Of a stretch of 64,000 nt of DNA, positions 23,059-35,618 are shown in pieces. The notes under the pieces were generated by a model. It worked only from the letters and a program-made list of their open reading frames with translations. It was not told the DNA's origin and searched no databases. The position numbers and the translations under genes were made by a program. The first letter of the stretch is position 1, and the number at the start of each line of letters is the position of its first letter. Source of the DNA: Pleurostoma richardsiae. Lineage: Eukaryota; Ascomycota; Sordariomycetes; Calosphaeriales; Pleurostomataceae. Where the stretch lies: positions 434,001 through 498,000 of the forward strand of contig JANBVO010000017.1 in the NCBI GenBank assembly GCA_030052745.1, written 5' to 3'.

Positions 23059-25506
23059 CTACGCCTTGGCTCTCATTGTTTCGGCCTTGGCAATAGCTTG
23101 ACTCCCAAGTCGAATCAACTCCGCCACGAAGCTGTCCACCTTGTCCATGTTCGCTATCTCGTTTTGCGTTAGCAGCTCGCGGGATCTCATAGCTTTGAGG
23201 AGCTCCGGAGCCAGATTGAGGAGTTCCAGGTCATCACTCGCGCGCGGCTCAAGGGGATCCAGCATGATGTTGCAAAATAACGTGAGAACAGCGGACATTG
23301 GATAGAAGACGACCAACCTGAATCTTCTGTTAGTGAGGCTGACACGATGATCGACTTTCTTGTGTTGAATCACGCAAGAGGAAGGCAATAGAACTCAAGG
23401 GCAGGAAAAGGTGGTTGCGCAGTTTGTTAGTACAGTACAACAATGCGTTGCATACAAGGATTTGGTAAGGGCAGTGTATCTTACCAGAAGGCCTCTCCAA
23501 GGACGTAGTTGATTGCTTGGCGGAGGTAGAAAATTGTCGCGCGACTGGCTTCTACAGAGATCGACAAGCTGGATTTCAGACCATCAACCTTGCTGCCTGC
23601 CCCGTCCCGCCAGGCTCTGCATCGTCCGACAGCACGATGTATAGTAGCCAGCAGATAATGATACTCGAAATGAATGATGGTGGTGTGCATGATCGCGTGC
23701 TGCATCATGCTGAGGTCGATCTGCTCCTCCTCCCGAGAGTAGAACAGCTTAGGTTGTGCATGTGCCGGGAGGGATACTCGCCATCGCTCGAGCTCATCGT
23801 CGAGCTCGCGGATGTCTCTGAGAAGGACGGCGTCAGGCTTCTGGAGGGCTTCTACTGAATAGAGGACTTTGAATGTTTTCGACTTTATCAGCGTTAAGCG
23901 TAGATCGCCAGGGAGCCACGGAACGTCCGCCTCGTCCAAAAGGGAGGCATCGAACCCGTCGAAGTTGTGCACTCTATCCAGATACCCGTGCGGGAAGGTA
24001 AGGTCGCAGTTTTCATCCCCCATACAAGGGGGGTGTCCGGTTCTGATAGCCATGTCCTTGTCAAAGGTGTAGCACAGCCAAAAGACCTTGCGTAGGTGAA
24101 TCTTCTCTCTCCAAGCACGGTCGCTCGCCCTGGCCGACACCGGTTGCCCAGGATCGATGCTCGGCTGAAGGTGGCCACCGAGTATGAACACCACGCGACA
24201 TGCAAGAGAATGTGACAGGATGGCCGCGTCTAATTGACCCGTGTGCAGATGGTATATGGTCGTTGGCAACCGTCAGCAAATGTACTTCCAATCCTAACGG
24301 CATTTGAGCTGCAATAGATACGCTTGCAAGAAGGAATTCATAACTCACCAACATGACGAGGGTTTGCAGGGTGACGAGGTTCGTCTCCTGGAGGGCATAT
24401 GGCATGAGGTGCTGAGTCTTGAATGCACATGCGTCGCCGTCAATGTTCGGAGCAAGCCGATGCCCAAATTCGAGACGACCGACGGATATGACGGACAGGA
24501 ACGAGAATATACAGGCCTTAGCAGATATGGAATCTAGAGAAGGGCTCTCGTCCTGCTGCGGACGATACGCCAGGTCAATAGTGCTCTGGAACAAGACAGT
24601 GTCGATGGTGGGGAAGACCATCTTGTAATGTGAGGCGCGGAAAGCCTCGACGCAGGTCTCGACGACCTCTCGTGGTGGAAGATCCAGGTTTGTCGCCGAC
24701 TGCTCGAATTGTCGGAGCGAGAAGGGCACGATTGGCGGTCCTTTTCGCGGCGCCCCGCTCAGGCCGAGGATCTCTGAACCTGCATCCTCGCCAGTTCGGG
24801 ATTTGATCCATTCCCGGCCGTGAACAGAGAAGAGCGGGATGCCACAGTGAGAGCTGATCTCTCCAAGCTGGTAGCCGGCAAAGTGAAGTTTCCCAAACGA
24901 GGAAACCAGGTACTGACCTTGGGCTGCCGGCTCAGCTGGCTGAAGCGGAAGCCTATTGGGGGTCGCGGCGATACTACTGTCGTTGTTGCGCGTGTCTGCT
25001 GCCCCGGATGATGGTGACGATGGCGCGATCGAAGCTGATTCGATATCCGTCAACCGGCTCTCAAGACGGTCGAGGCGCCGGGCAAGGTCGTCTCTGTGAA
25101 TCTGAACCCCCCTTTCTCTCCTGCTCGTGGGATTTAGCCGCCATCCTCCTTATGTAAGTCCACGTCTGGGGTAGGGTCTGGCGCCGAGCAACTAAGGGCG
25201 ACTCCAGCTTGGACATTGTTGCTGGCTAACTGACCTCGTAGTTTTGGACTGACTCTTCAGCCTACTGACCCTATTGTAGCTGCATGTCAAGTCATGATGT
25301 TTGCACCAGTTGCACTGTGGCACGGCAGCATCACAGTGAATCTATGACAGCCCTGTCAGCGACGTCTGCTCTCAAACAACGCTGTCTTCCCCTCTCTCCC
25401 CGGGTCATCTGGACTCATTTGTCTGTGTTCTTCGCATTTTTGCGGTTGTCCCTCGCTCAACACGTACCTTCTTTCTGTGACAAGAGTCACAGGCTTTTCT
25501 CCTCAT
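23059..25506 (-). CDS. Zn2Cys6 transcription factor (fungal_trans), frame broken at one junction
   Basis: Nuclear regulator, probably of the divergent ABC transporter. Exon 1 (25506-25468) encodes MRRKACDSCHRKK. Exon 2 from 25341 supplies IHCDAAVPQCNWCKHHDLTC, so the six-cysteine cluster is completed across the intron. A linker and the coiled-coil heptads of RDDLARRLDRLESRLTDIE follow. The fungal_trans domain runs from about VVETCVEAFRASHYKMVFP through LQTLVML, then IYHLHTGQLDAAIL, the WLCYTFDKDMAIRTGHPP segment and FWLVVFYPMSAVLTLFCNIM. The last intron (donor gtaaga after AFW) is canonical. Between LQTLVML (donor gtgagt, exon end 24349) and TTIYHLHTGQ no AG acceptor keeps frame without an in-frame TGA at 24273-24275. 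The gene is thus either oddly spliced, mis-assembled, or a recent pseudogene. Confidence 0.72.
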
Positions 25507-26387
25507 ATCTGGCGACCGAGGGGAACGAAGGGGCCACGACCTAGCAGGGGTGGGTGCAGGATGCACGAAACCTGAGCTAGTCGACCAAGGGACGTTTGCT
25601 CGCCGTTTCGCGGGCAGGATGGATGAGAAATCACCGCCTGACTGCCGGCCGGCTTTGGCCTCTCGGGGCCAACCAGCAAATTTCGGGGTGGAATCCAAGC
25701 AAGGCGAAGGCGCGAAGACCGAGCCTGCGGAAATCAAGACTATCCGCAGTCCGCAGTGCGTGCTCCGAAGGCACGGCGTAAACCGGGCTGGCGTGGAAGA
25801 CTTGGCCGATGAATAAGCGGTCAAATAAGTCAAGCAGACTGGTGGGCCGAGCGGAGAGATGTGGGGAGAGAGGCAGTGTCCAGTGATGTAGGAAATATCA
25901 GAGTCATAGCGCGGCCGTGAACTGTCAGGCAAAGTCCGAGGAAGATGTCTCGCCCGTGTCAGCACCTGTTGTCCGAGGCCTTACGCACGCTTCATGCGCA
26001 GAGTGTGTAGGCGGATGCGAGATAAGGGTTGGTTGGGTGGATCTCCAGGAGGCGAAACGAGTTCATGATTCAAGGTGTCAAAACACAGAAGACCGTGAAG
26101 AGGCGGACTACGGAAGCCTATAGGCCCGTCTAGGCTTATGCCATCTTATTCTCGTGTGTGCGAGCAACGGTGTACTATTTTGCGGCACTGAAGTACCGTT
26201 AGTGGCCAACCCAGCACACATCTCGCCAGGCTTGGCTTTAGGAACCTAGCCTCAGTTAGCATCTACCTAGCACGGTGGTAGTCGGCGTTCATCACGGACA
26301 CTGCCGGGGCTATGTTTTCGCATACTCTGTTCTGGTGACTTCCGTACCGGGTCCCAGCACCGGGGCCCAGAGCCAGAAACCTCCGCT

Positions 26388-26406
26388 TGCCGATGACTAA
26401 TCGGCA
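26388..26406. promoter_or_regulatory. Perfect inverted repeat TGCCGAT-N5-ATCGGCA
   Basis: Seven-base arms with a GACTA spacer, about 265 bp upstream of the ABC transporter start. Inverted CCG/CGG-type half-sites at fixed spacing are typical binding sites of Zn2Cys6 dimers, and such a regulator is the divergent neighbour. Binding itself is inference. Confidence 0.6.
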
Positions 26407-26487
26407 TCCGGGCTCAGACAACCAATCGGGGTTCATGAAGTACCCCGGGGTAGGTGCCGCGGCCGGGCTGTAGGTTGGGTAGGCAAA

Positions 26488-26493
26488 TATATA
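26488..26493 (+). promoter_or_regulatory. TATA-like element of ABC transporter gene
   Basis: TATATA inside AAATATATAGGGCG, 179 bp upstream of the ATG at 26672. Position fits a fungal core promoter with a leader of about 100 nt or more. Confidence 0.45.
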
Positions 26494-26671
26494 GGGCGTC
26501 CATGGGTCGTCGATGCAATATGATGGTACGACATGGTGTTTTGTGTCAATAGACCGTTTCGGTGTCTTTCTTTCTCTTTCCTTTCTTCTTCGCGCAGATC
26601 TTGTACGTCCCTAATCCCCTTCAGACGGCAACTCTACGCATCCTGATCTCCCGCTCGGCACCAGCAGCTTC

Positions 26672-29600
26672 ATGGATTCCGACGGAAGCTCGACGGCCGG
26701 AGAGGGCGAACAGCCAATGTCCCAGACCAACGACGGCGTTCAGAAAGACGGCTCCTGGGCGCTGGAGTGGAAACTCAAGGAGCAGCGGTCGCGCGAGCGA
26801 CGTGCTGGGATCCCACCCCGGCAACTGGGACTTACTTGGCAGAACCTGACTGTCAAGGCCCTCAGCAACGATGCCGCCGTTCATGACAACGTGACATCAC
26901 AGCTCAATATTCCCCGTCTCGTACGCGAGTCGAGACGCAAGCCCCCTCTGAAGACCATCCTCGACAACACCCATGGGTGTGTGAAGCCGGGCGAAATGCT
27001 CCTCGTCCTCGGTCGGCCTGGATCAGGGTGCACGACACTCTTGAGTGTTTTGGCCAACAGGCGCCGGGGCTATTCCTCCGTCGAGGGAGATGTGTTTTAT
27101 GGCAGCATGAACCCAACGGAAGCGAAGCAGTATCGCGGCCAAATCGTCATGAATACCGAGGAGGAACTTTTTTTCCCTACGCTCACCGTCGGCCAAACTA
27201 TGGATTTTGCTACACGGCTGAAGATCCCGTATAAGCTACCAGACGGGATTACTGATAAGGAGCAGTTAAAGGAGGAGAACCTCGAGTTTCTCCTTGAGTC
27301 TATGAGCATTGAGCACACTCATGGAACAAAGGTCGGAAACGAATTTGTCCGCGGCGTGTCTGGCGGCGAACGGAAACGTGTCAGCATCATTGAATGTATG
27401 GCCAGTCGTGGATCCATCTTCTGCTGGGACAACAGTACGCGGGGCTTGGATGCTAGCACGTAAGTTCCTTTCCTTGTATAACTTGATTTTCCCCTTGTTG
27501 CCTTTGCGCTTCTCCCCCCGACCTCTGTTCCGCTAGATGGGAAAGACCGCTTCAAGGACCAGGTTAGACCTGCTTGACAAGTAGCTAATTCTTTGCCAGA
27601 GCATTGGAGTGGACCAAAGCTATTCGAGCCATGACAGATGTCCTGGGCCTATCTACTGTTGTCACCCTGTACCAGGCGGGAAACGGTATCTACAATTTAT
27701 TTGATAAGGTCCTTGTCCTTGACGGAGGCAAGGAGGTTTTCTATGGCCCGAGAACAGAAGCCCGGCCATTCATGGAAAATCTCGGCTTTGTCTGCCGGGA
27801 CGGGGCCAACGTCGCCGATTTCTTGACCGGAGTCACGGTGCCCACCGAACGGAAGATCCGGCCCGAATGCGAGAGAACGTTCCCGCGTACCGCCCAAGCT
27901 CTGTTGGACGAGTATGAAAAGACAGATATCTATACTCGAATGATCGCCGAATACAGCTATCCCTCGACACAAGAAGCAGAGGAAAATACGAAGGCTTTCA
28001 GCCAGACCGTCTCCACGGAGAAATATCACCGGTTGCCTTCTTCCAGTCCCTTCACTGTGAGCTTCACCACCCAGGTGAAAGCCTGCATCGTTCGGCAATA
28101 TCGCATACTCTGGGGCGATCAAGCCACGTTCCTCATCAAGCAAGTTTCTACTATCGCCCAAGCTCTCATCGCAGGGTCACTTTTCTATGACGCACCGAAC
28201 AACTCGGGAGGACTATTTTCAAAGTCCGGGGCCCTCTTCTTTGCTCTCTTGTACAACAGTCTCATATCCATGAGCGAAGTTACCGACTCTTTCCGTGGTC
28301 GCCCTGTCCTGATCAAGCATAAGACCTTCGCCTACTTCCACCCGGCTGCTTTCTGCATCTCACAGATTACGGCCGATATTCCAGTCATCCTCTTCCAAGT
28401 CAGCACCTTTTCGCTCGTTCTGTATTTTATGGTTGGCTTGACCGCGAGCGCCGGTGCATTCTTCACCTTCTGGGTTGTTCTCATGGCGACAACTATGGTA
28501 AGCGGTGACCGTTCCCCCCGGACAGCTGAGACATGGGCTTAGGCTGACAGAAGCATAAACAGTGTATGACAGCCATGTTCAGGGCTATTGGCGCAGCCTT
28601 CGCAACCTTTGACGCAGCTTCGAAGGTGTCGGGTCTACTCATATGTACGTAGGCTGTCACTATGGCTTGAGGTCCCCCCTTATGCCCGCGGCTACTAACG
28701 ATGTAAAATCAGCTGCAACTATCATGTATTCTGGTTATATGATTCAGAAGCCGCAGATGCACCCCTGGTTCGTTTGGCTCTTCTGGATTGACCCATTAGC
28801 TTACGCCTTCGATGCGTTGTTGTCGAACGAGTTCCACGGAAAGACGATCCCGTGCGTCGGCACGAATCTCATTCCCACTGGCCCTGGTTATGATGAGTCA
28901 GCCGCTGCTCACCAATCATGCGCAGGAGTCCTCGGCGCCATTCAGGGGGAGACATTCGTCACGGGGGAGAATTACCTGGCCGCCCTCCGGTATGGCCACA
29001 GTCACATTTGGAGGAACTTTGGCATCATCTGGGCTTGGTGGGCTCTGTTCGTCTTCATCACAATCGTTGCAACTACAAGATGGCGTTCGTCAGCTGAAGC
29101 GGGAGCATCGCTACTCATTCCGCGCGAGAAGGCCAAGATCGTACGACAACTTCTCCAGAGAGATGAGGAAGCCCAGGCACAGGATGCTGCAGCACAGCCA
29201 CCTAGCAGTGAGGTTCAAGCCACCAAAGAGAAAGATGAAAGCGGCGGTGACACAACCGAGGGAGAGCTTATCCGGAATACTTCCATTTTTACATGGAAGA
29301 ACCTTTCCTATACTGTCAAAACTCCGTCGGGCGATCGTCAACTCTTGAACGACGTCCAAGGCTGGGTCAAGCCCGGCATGCTTGGCGCCTTGATGGGGGC
29401 TTCGGGCGCAGGTAAAACCACACTTCTTGACGTCCTCGCTCAACGGAAGACCGAAGGAACCATACATGGATCTATCATGGTGGATGGTCGCCCTCTGCCC
29501 GTATCTTTTCAACGTTCTGCGGGATACTGCGAGCAGCTCGACGTCCACGAGCCGTTCGCAACAGTTCGCGAGGCCCTTGAATTCTCTGCTTTGCTGCGCC

Positions 29601-31189
29601 AGGGTCGGCACGTTCCTCGTGAGGAGAAACTAAAATACGTCGATACCATTATCGACCTTCTCGAGTTGCACGATCTTGCGGATACTCTAATTGGCGAAGT
29701 CGGTGCCGGCCTCAGCGTGGAACAGAGGAAAAGAGTCACGATCGGAGTCGAATTGGTCTCCAAGCCGAGTATTCTTATTTTCCTCGATGAGCCAACCTCC
29801 GGATTGGACGGGCAGTCGGCCTTCAACACTGTTCGCTTCCTCCGTAAACTGGCTGATGCGGGCCAGGCGATCTTGGTTACGATCCATCAGCCATCTGCGC
29901 AGCTCTTCGCCGAATTCGATACGCTTCTACTCCTGGCCAAGGGTGGTAGAACGGTGTACTTCGGCGACATTGGCGATAACGCACAGGTCGTTCGAGACTA
30001 TTTTGGGAGATACGGCGCTCCGTGCCCCAAAGAGTCGAATCCTGCTGAGCACATGATTGACGTCGTCTCCGGCCCTCTTTCCCAAGGAAAGGACTGGGCC
30101 GAAGTTTGGCTATCGTCGCCTGAGCACGACGCAGTGACTCATGAATTGGATCACCTCATCGAGGACGCTGCGTCCAAGCCGCCACCTGCTCATGCTTTGG
30201 ACGATGGCTACGAATTTGCGATGCCGCTATGGGAGCAGGTCAAGATCGTCACCACGCGGATGAACGTCGCCCTGTTCCGAAATACAGGCTATGTGAACAA
30301 CAAGATAATCTTGCACATCACCTCTGCACTCTTCAACGGGTTCTCGTTCTGGATGATCGGGACTTCAGTCAGTGATCTCCAGTTACGCCTCTTCACAATA
30401 TTCAACTTCATCTTTGTGGCTCCGGGTGTCATCGCACAGCTGCAGCCCCTATTTATCGAGCGTCGGGACATATTCGAGACGCGCGAGAAGAAGTCCAAGA
30501 TGTATTCCTGGATTGCCTTCGTCACTGGCCTTATTGTGTCGGAGATTCCCTATCTCTGCATATGTGCCGTCACTTACTTCGTGTGCTGGTATTACACCGT
30601 CGGCTTTCCGAGCGACTCGGCCCGTGCAGGTGGAACGTTCTTTGTAATGTGGCTTTACGAGTTCGTGTACACCGGCATCGGCCAATTCGTCGCCGCATAT
30701 GCTCCTAACGAGGTCTTTGCATCCCTTGTCAACCCGTTTGTCATCGGTCTGCTCGTTTCTTTCTGCGGTGTCCTCGTTCCGTATGCCCAGATCCAGGCAT
30801 TCTGGCGATACTGGATGTACTACCTGAACCCATTCAACTATCTTACCGGCAGCATGCTCGTCTTCGACTTGTGGGGAACGAAGGTGGAATGTCGCGATCA
30901 CGAGTTTGCCGTCTTCGACCCTCCGAACGGCACCACATGCCAGCAGTATCTGTCTGGATACATGCAGGGCATGGGCTCTGGCTCGCGCCTGATCAACCCG
31001 GACGCCGACTCTGGTTGTCGTGTCTGCCAATACCGTGATGGTAGCGACTACCTCCATACCATCAACCTGCTCAACTACTCATACGGCTGGCGGGATGCCG
31101 GCATTGTGGCCGTCTTCGTCTTTAGTTCCTACGCTATGGTTTACCTTCTCATGAAGCTTCGGACGAAAACTTCCAAGAAGGCAGAGTGA
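26672..31189 (+). CDS. PDR-type (ABCG) multidrug ABC transporter
   Basis: Full-size plasma-membrane efflux pump in the reverse order (NBD-TMD)2. Four exons (26672-27459, 27600-28497, 28563-28644, 28713-31189) give 1414 aa. NBD1 has the fungal-type degenerate Walker [10 protein letters not shown] (Cys for Lys), signature [11 protein letters not shown] and degenerate Walker [13 protein letters not shown], with intron 1 inside the last Thr codon. NBD2 has an intact Walker [10 protein letters not shown], linker [12 protein letters not shown] and Walker [16 protein letters not shown]. The NBD1 Lys-to-Cys change and the NBD2 LSVEQ signature are normal PDR asymmetry. Two six-helix membrane blocks are present, the second with the long Cys-containing loop before the last helix. 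A divergent Zn2Cys6 gene and palindrome suggest dedicated control. Substrate unknown. Confidence 0.93.
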
Positions 31190-31585
31190 GCGGTCTTCTG
31201 CTTCAGTTTCATTTGTGTATCATTCCACTTTTGTACGGGATATATCGCTTAGGCAAAACCCACTGGATAGATGAAGGCATAGGATTAGAATACAGGATAG
31301 ATTATTAGAACCTTAATGTGAAAGAACTCTTCTTCTTGATCTGTGCGAAGAGATTGGTGTGATAAATGAGGAAACTAGGTAGAACAGTGTGACCTCAGTA
31401 GGCGGAGTGTCGAGGCGGAGCGTGCTGCATGCATGAGGGAGGGTTGACGCGGCCAACCATTGGCAGATATGGAAGGGCGGAGTCTCTACAGAGCCTCATA
31501 TCTTGGAACGGTGAGACTGATATCTAGTCTTTCTCCCTTCTTCAACACCTGAGCTCTGGGAGTAAATACTTCTCTGGCTGTCAGC
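31190..31585. other. Short intergenic region
   Basis: About 400 bp with the ABC gene 3' UTR and the promoter of the HeLo-like/ankyrin gene, both on the plus strand. No other feature seen. Confidence 0.45.
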
Positions 31586-34500
31586 ATGGCTGAAATATTG
31601 GGTGCGGTCTCAGCAGCGCTCGGAATAGTAGCCTTCGCGCTCCAGGTGGGGAGCACGGTTGAAACCTTGAGAGATCTCCGCAAGCTCACCAGTGGCGACG
31701 CTTTGAAAGACCTGGAGGCTATATCTGAGATGTTCGACAGCTTACAGGAGACTCTTACCTTCCTGCATCAAACGCCCATTCATAAGGTGGACGACGATGG
31801 GCAGAGGCTGCTCAAGGCGAAGCTCAGGCAATGCTCTGAGAAATGCGCCAGAGTCGACGAAGAGCTATCTCAACTTCGACAGAGGTCCCTCAAGGCTACG
31901 TTGGGCAGGAAACAGAAATGGAACCGTTTCAAGCTGGCCACGGGGCGTTTCAAAGAACAAGTCCAGGATATCAGACACAACGTCACCGAAATGAACTCGG
32001 GCTTGGTTCTGTGGGTGATTTTACTCTTCATGTCCTACAGAGAAAGCTGACAGATTATGGTTTACCAGGGCGATAGGATCTATACAATTTCGATATCACC
32101 TTGCGGGGGAATCCAAGATTGACAGTCTCCCTAGCACTGAACATGTCACTCCAGACGGGCTCCACAACAACCAAGAGATATTGACGGAACCATTCAGTCA
32201 GCGCACAGCTCTGGTCATCGCAAAGAAGGCCAACAGTCACACATGTGGCCGTCGACGATGCCATTGCTCGTGCCATCTGACAAGCAAGGCCTCGGGACGA
32301 TACTGGAGTTTCGAGTACACGCCATCATGGGCTTCATCGCAGACGCACAACACACAGTCGTGCGCATCCAATTGCCTCCGATTCAATTTACGAGTGGCTT
32401 TAACCAAGTACGGCATATCTATGGCTTTGATACTTGGCCTGGACTTCCTCTCAGACTCCAGTGGCTTCTCTCTCCGTCCGGCGCTCAAAATCCAGAAAAT
32501 AGTCAACTATACATCACCGGGTTTTGAGACTCTATGGCGATGTCGCCATGGACTTGTTTCGCTGAAGGAGACGTGTAGTATGTTCGTTCAGCTCTACAGA
32601 TCAGAGGGAAGTCTGCAAGACCACAGAGATCCGAATGGGAATAGCTACATCCATGTGAGAAAGCTCCGTTTGTCTGATCCGCTGTCAACTTGCTCCTTAG
32701 ACGTCACTAACACATCTGGTGGCCGAATAGCGGTTGATTTGCCGTGGGCCTTGGGGGGCAGGATTCCAGGAGGATCAGTTCCAGCTATTACAATTCTTCG
32801 TTTCGCAGTGCGGCATGACGCTCGAAGATGAAGATCAGAGGTTAGCCGTGACATCTGTCGGTGTTCAATCTGCTCATGCTTACCTATGTTAGTTTTCTCG
32901 TTCAATGTGCCGGATGGATTGGTGAAGGACGCCATCTCGACCTCTTAGACTGTGTCCTCGACTACGGATTTGATCCAGCCATGATCGATTCACCCGCATT
33001 TGAGCAGTGGCCCGCTTCCTGTTCCCCAAACTGGATCTCGGAATGTAGTACTCCCGATCCATTCTTTCTCGAGTATCTTTCGGTAATCGCCCGCAAAAGC
33101 CCGGGTAAGCTCCCAAACAAATCGCCCCGATACTTCATGCGAACTAATACCAAATGAGGATTTGCTGGGTCGACCTATCTCCACGACGCCATCTTGACCG
33201 GTCCCTTGGAAACGGTCAAGTTGCTGCTGTCAAGTTTCCAACACCTTGAAGAAAATGTCAATTTCCTTGGACAGACACCGTTACATATCGCGGCTGCAAA
33301 CCCTCAATATTTTCGTCTTGTCCTGGACGCCGGTCATAACCTGGACGTCACCGACAAATGGGGAACGACGCCGTTGATGTATGCGGCGGCAATGGGGGCA
33401 ACCGACATCGTGACCCTGTTACTGGCAAGAGGGGCAAAGCCTTACCTCCGTGATGACAAATTAGGGCGTCTGTTCTTGGATTACTCTCTGGTCCGTGGCC
33501 ATTGGGACCTCGTTGTTGCTGCTCTTCAGGCAATCGAAACAATCTACGGCTCCGACACCCTTCAGCTCTTTGTCCGTCGCACAACGGTGCGTGCACTGAC
33601 AAGCAGGACGAGTCTGCATCCGGAAGGACGCTCCCTATTTTTGCTAAGGCTCATCCAGATGTGCAGAGATGTGAACTACACTTTTACAGACGGCCAATCC
33701 GAGTCGGAGAACAATAACTTGATGTTCTATGTGGATACGCTGGAGGAGGCTAAAGCTCTCTGCGAGTCCGGCTTCGATGGATTCAATAAGCCGAACAGTA
33801 AGGGGAACCTGGCTATCAACTCCTTGGCTAGCGTCATGGACGCTCCTTTACTCGGATTCTGCCTCGAACGAGGAACAGATGTGAACCACTTGAACCATGA
33901 TAAGCATACCATTCTGTTCGAGCTTTTGCGGCAGCTAGGCTCTCCCAACAACTACATTTGGGAGATAATAGATTCGGTCACAGCTTGCCTGGTCGCAGGA
34001 ATCGACGTCTTCGCCTCGGACGACTGTAGGTGCCCTTGTTCACCGGATGGGTGCGACATAACGTCTGTGTTTGGACTCGACTTCGATCCCCATCACTGGT
34101 TCGCTGACTTAGGAATGGCTCGACCAATCTGGGCCCTTGAGTTATCGTATCTTCTAGAAGAACATCGCGGTGCCGAGGCATCTAAAACGCTACTATGCGC
34201 AGCCTTTCGCAGGCTCAAGTGCGACGAGGAGGATATCTCCATATCCCATGTCTGTTGTCATAGAGGAAGTGGAACGCAGTCCGGATCGATGCTCCATTCG
34301 CTCTTTTCACAGCCAACGCGTTTGGGAGAAGATGACATTGATGATATCCTAGACGAGGAGATAGACTTCATCGAAGAACTTGAAGCGCAGATGGGGGCAC
34401 TCTCCATGCAGGATTTGGATGACCTAAGGTTGCAGTGGATGACGATTTTGCAGCGAAAGTACGAGGCGCACAATCAGGAGGTGCGTAAATTGAACGAGGA

Positions 34501-34978
34501 GAGAGACGAAAAAGAGGAAGTAGGAAGCAAGGTAAGCCACGGCCGTCCTACGTCATTCAGTAACTACAAAGCTGATCGTTGATCGTTCTCAATACAGTTC
34601 GAAGTTGACTATAGGAGGGATGAATACCGAATGGTACATGATTCCCGTTATCGACTGTCATCTCGTTCATTCCTACGAAGTATGGCTTCCTACGTTCTCT
34701 GGCTGGAACATGAGCGGTCCAGAGCGGAAACCTCTTCGTTCTATCATCTCCACAAAGAGGGATGGTATGATAGGAGGCTCTCTTGCCTGGCCAATTTCAT
34801 GGTCATGACTGGAATAGCAGCTGACGAGATCTGCATGAGATTGGGTGACTGCCGGCCCTTGAGTAGGACTGAGGATGTTGACGTGGAGGCAGCTGTTGAT
34901 TCCTTCTCGGCATCTGTCAGAAGAAGGACGATGGAGACATTAAGTTCCCATGCTTCAGCGGGTGCGGAAGGACCCTAA
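31586..34978 (+). CDS. HeLo-like N-terminal domain / ankyrin-repeat protein
   Basis: Probable fungal allorecognition or innate-immune-type protein; function inferred. Six exons (31586-32010, 32069-32654, 32731-32860, 32928-33104, 33159-34531, 34598-34978) give 1023 aa. Residues 1-140 match the fungal N-terminal STAND/HeLo-like fold: a hydrophobic first helix (AEILGAVSAALGIVAFALQV) followed by amphipathic helices. The middle has a His/Cys-rich segment (SHTCGRRRCHCSCH) followed by FNLRVALTKYGISMALIL, seen in other fungal ankyrin proteins. Ankyrin repeats follow, clearest at YLHDAILTGPLETVKLLLS, LGQTPLHIAAANPQYFRLVL and WGTTPLMYAAAMGATDIVTL. The C-terminus is acidic then coiled-coil. There is no NACHT or NB-ARC P-loop, so it is not a classical NLR. 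The exon 3 donor (gtgttc at 32861) is the least certain boundary. Confidence 0.8.
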
Positions 34979-35618
34979 AGAACTGTCCCACGACTTCCGA
35001 ATTGGGCCACTATCCTTTCAGGGAGGTTATGAGAGAAGTTCCACTATACGGATTAAGCTACAGCACAAGACTTCAAAGTACGTAAGGGGAGACAACCATA
35101 TGGCATAGTCCGTCTACAAGTCAAAATCTATACTACCTAACGTATTTCCGGATCAGCCGGGAGCAGAAAGACAGTTCTTTCTGGTAGAGTCCTCCGTAAA
35201 GTCTTGTATTACGGCCCACAGCTAACGAGGATCTGCTGGCAGTTTCACCTAAGCTTATCTTGACGTCAAGAGGACTCGGTGCAACATTTCATTAGAGTGG
35301 CTCATAGGATTCTCGATTCCATTTTCAACCCAATGGGATCAATGACCGAGAAGGATCTCTGAGTCTAGAATCGGTTGCTGGGGTAAGCTGCCAAGGAAAG
35401 TCAGCATGACTCTCCTCTTGTCCACGCTGCGGAGCACGGCAGTGCCAGCTCGTTATTTCAAGCACTCATTCTTCCCTCTGCCTAATGCGTTTCTCCTCCA
35501 TCTTACACAAATATCTTCCCGTTTCAAGTGCCAGCTGCAACTGTGAAGTTGGCATTCGCGAGTGAACCAGAGCGACTCAATCCACGAATCGAGATTTGAC
35601 ACGAAGATTCGATTCCAG
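34979..35618. other. Intergenic with repeat copy B
   Basis: About 640 bp holding the dispersed-repeat copy at 35006-35202, starting ~30 bp after the ankyrin gene stop, then the promoter of the DUF7704-like gene. Confidence 0.5.
35006..35202 (+). repeat. Dispersed repeat, copy B
   Basis: Aligns with the reverse complement of 14489-14700. Relative to copy A it carries several C-to-T and G-to-A differences, compatible with RIP-type decay. It begins right behind the stop codon of the ankyrin gene and may contribute to its 3' UTR. Confidence 0.7.

Larger units (their letters stand above)
25507..26671. promoter_or_regulatory. Shared divergent promoter of regulator and ABC transporter
   Basis: A 1.16-kb interval between two diverging start codons. 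It contains a perfect palindrome at 26388-26406, a CCAAT-type ACCAATCGG shortly after it, a TATA-like element at 26488-26493 and a pyrimidine-rich leader ahead of the ABC start. No convincing exon. Confidence 0.6.

Noticed and set aside
26672-27460. Walker A of NBD1 with Cys for Lys taken as a defect
   Set aside because: This degenerate form is normal in fungal PDR transporters.
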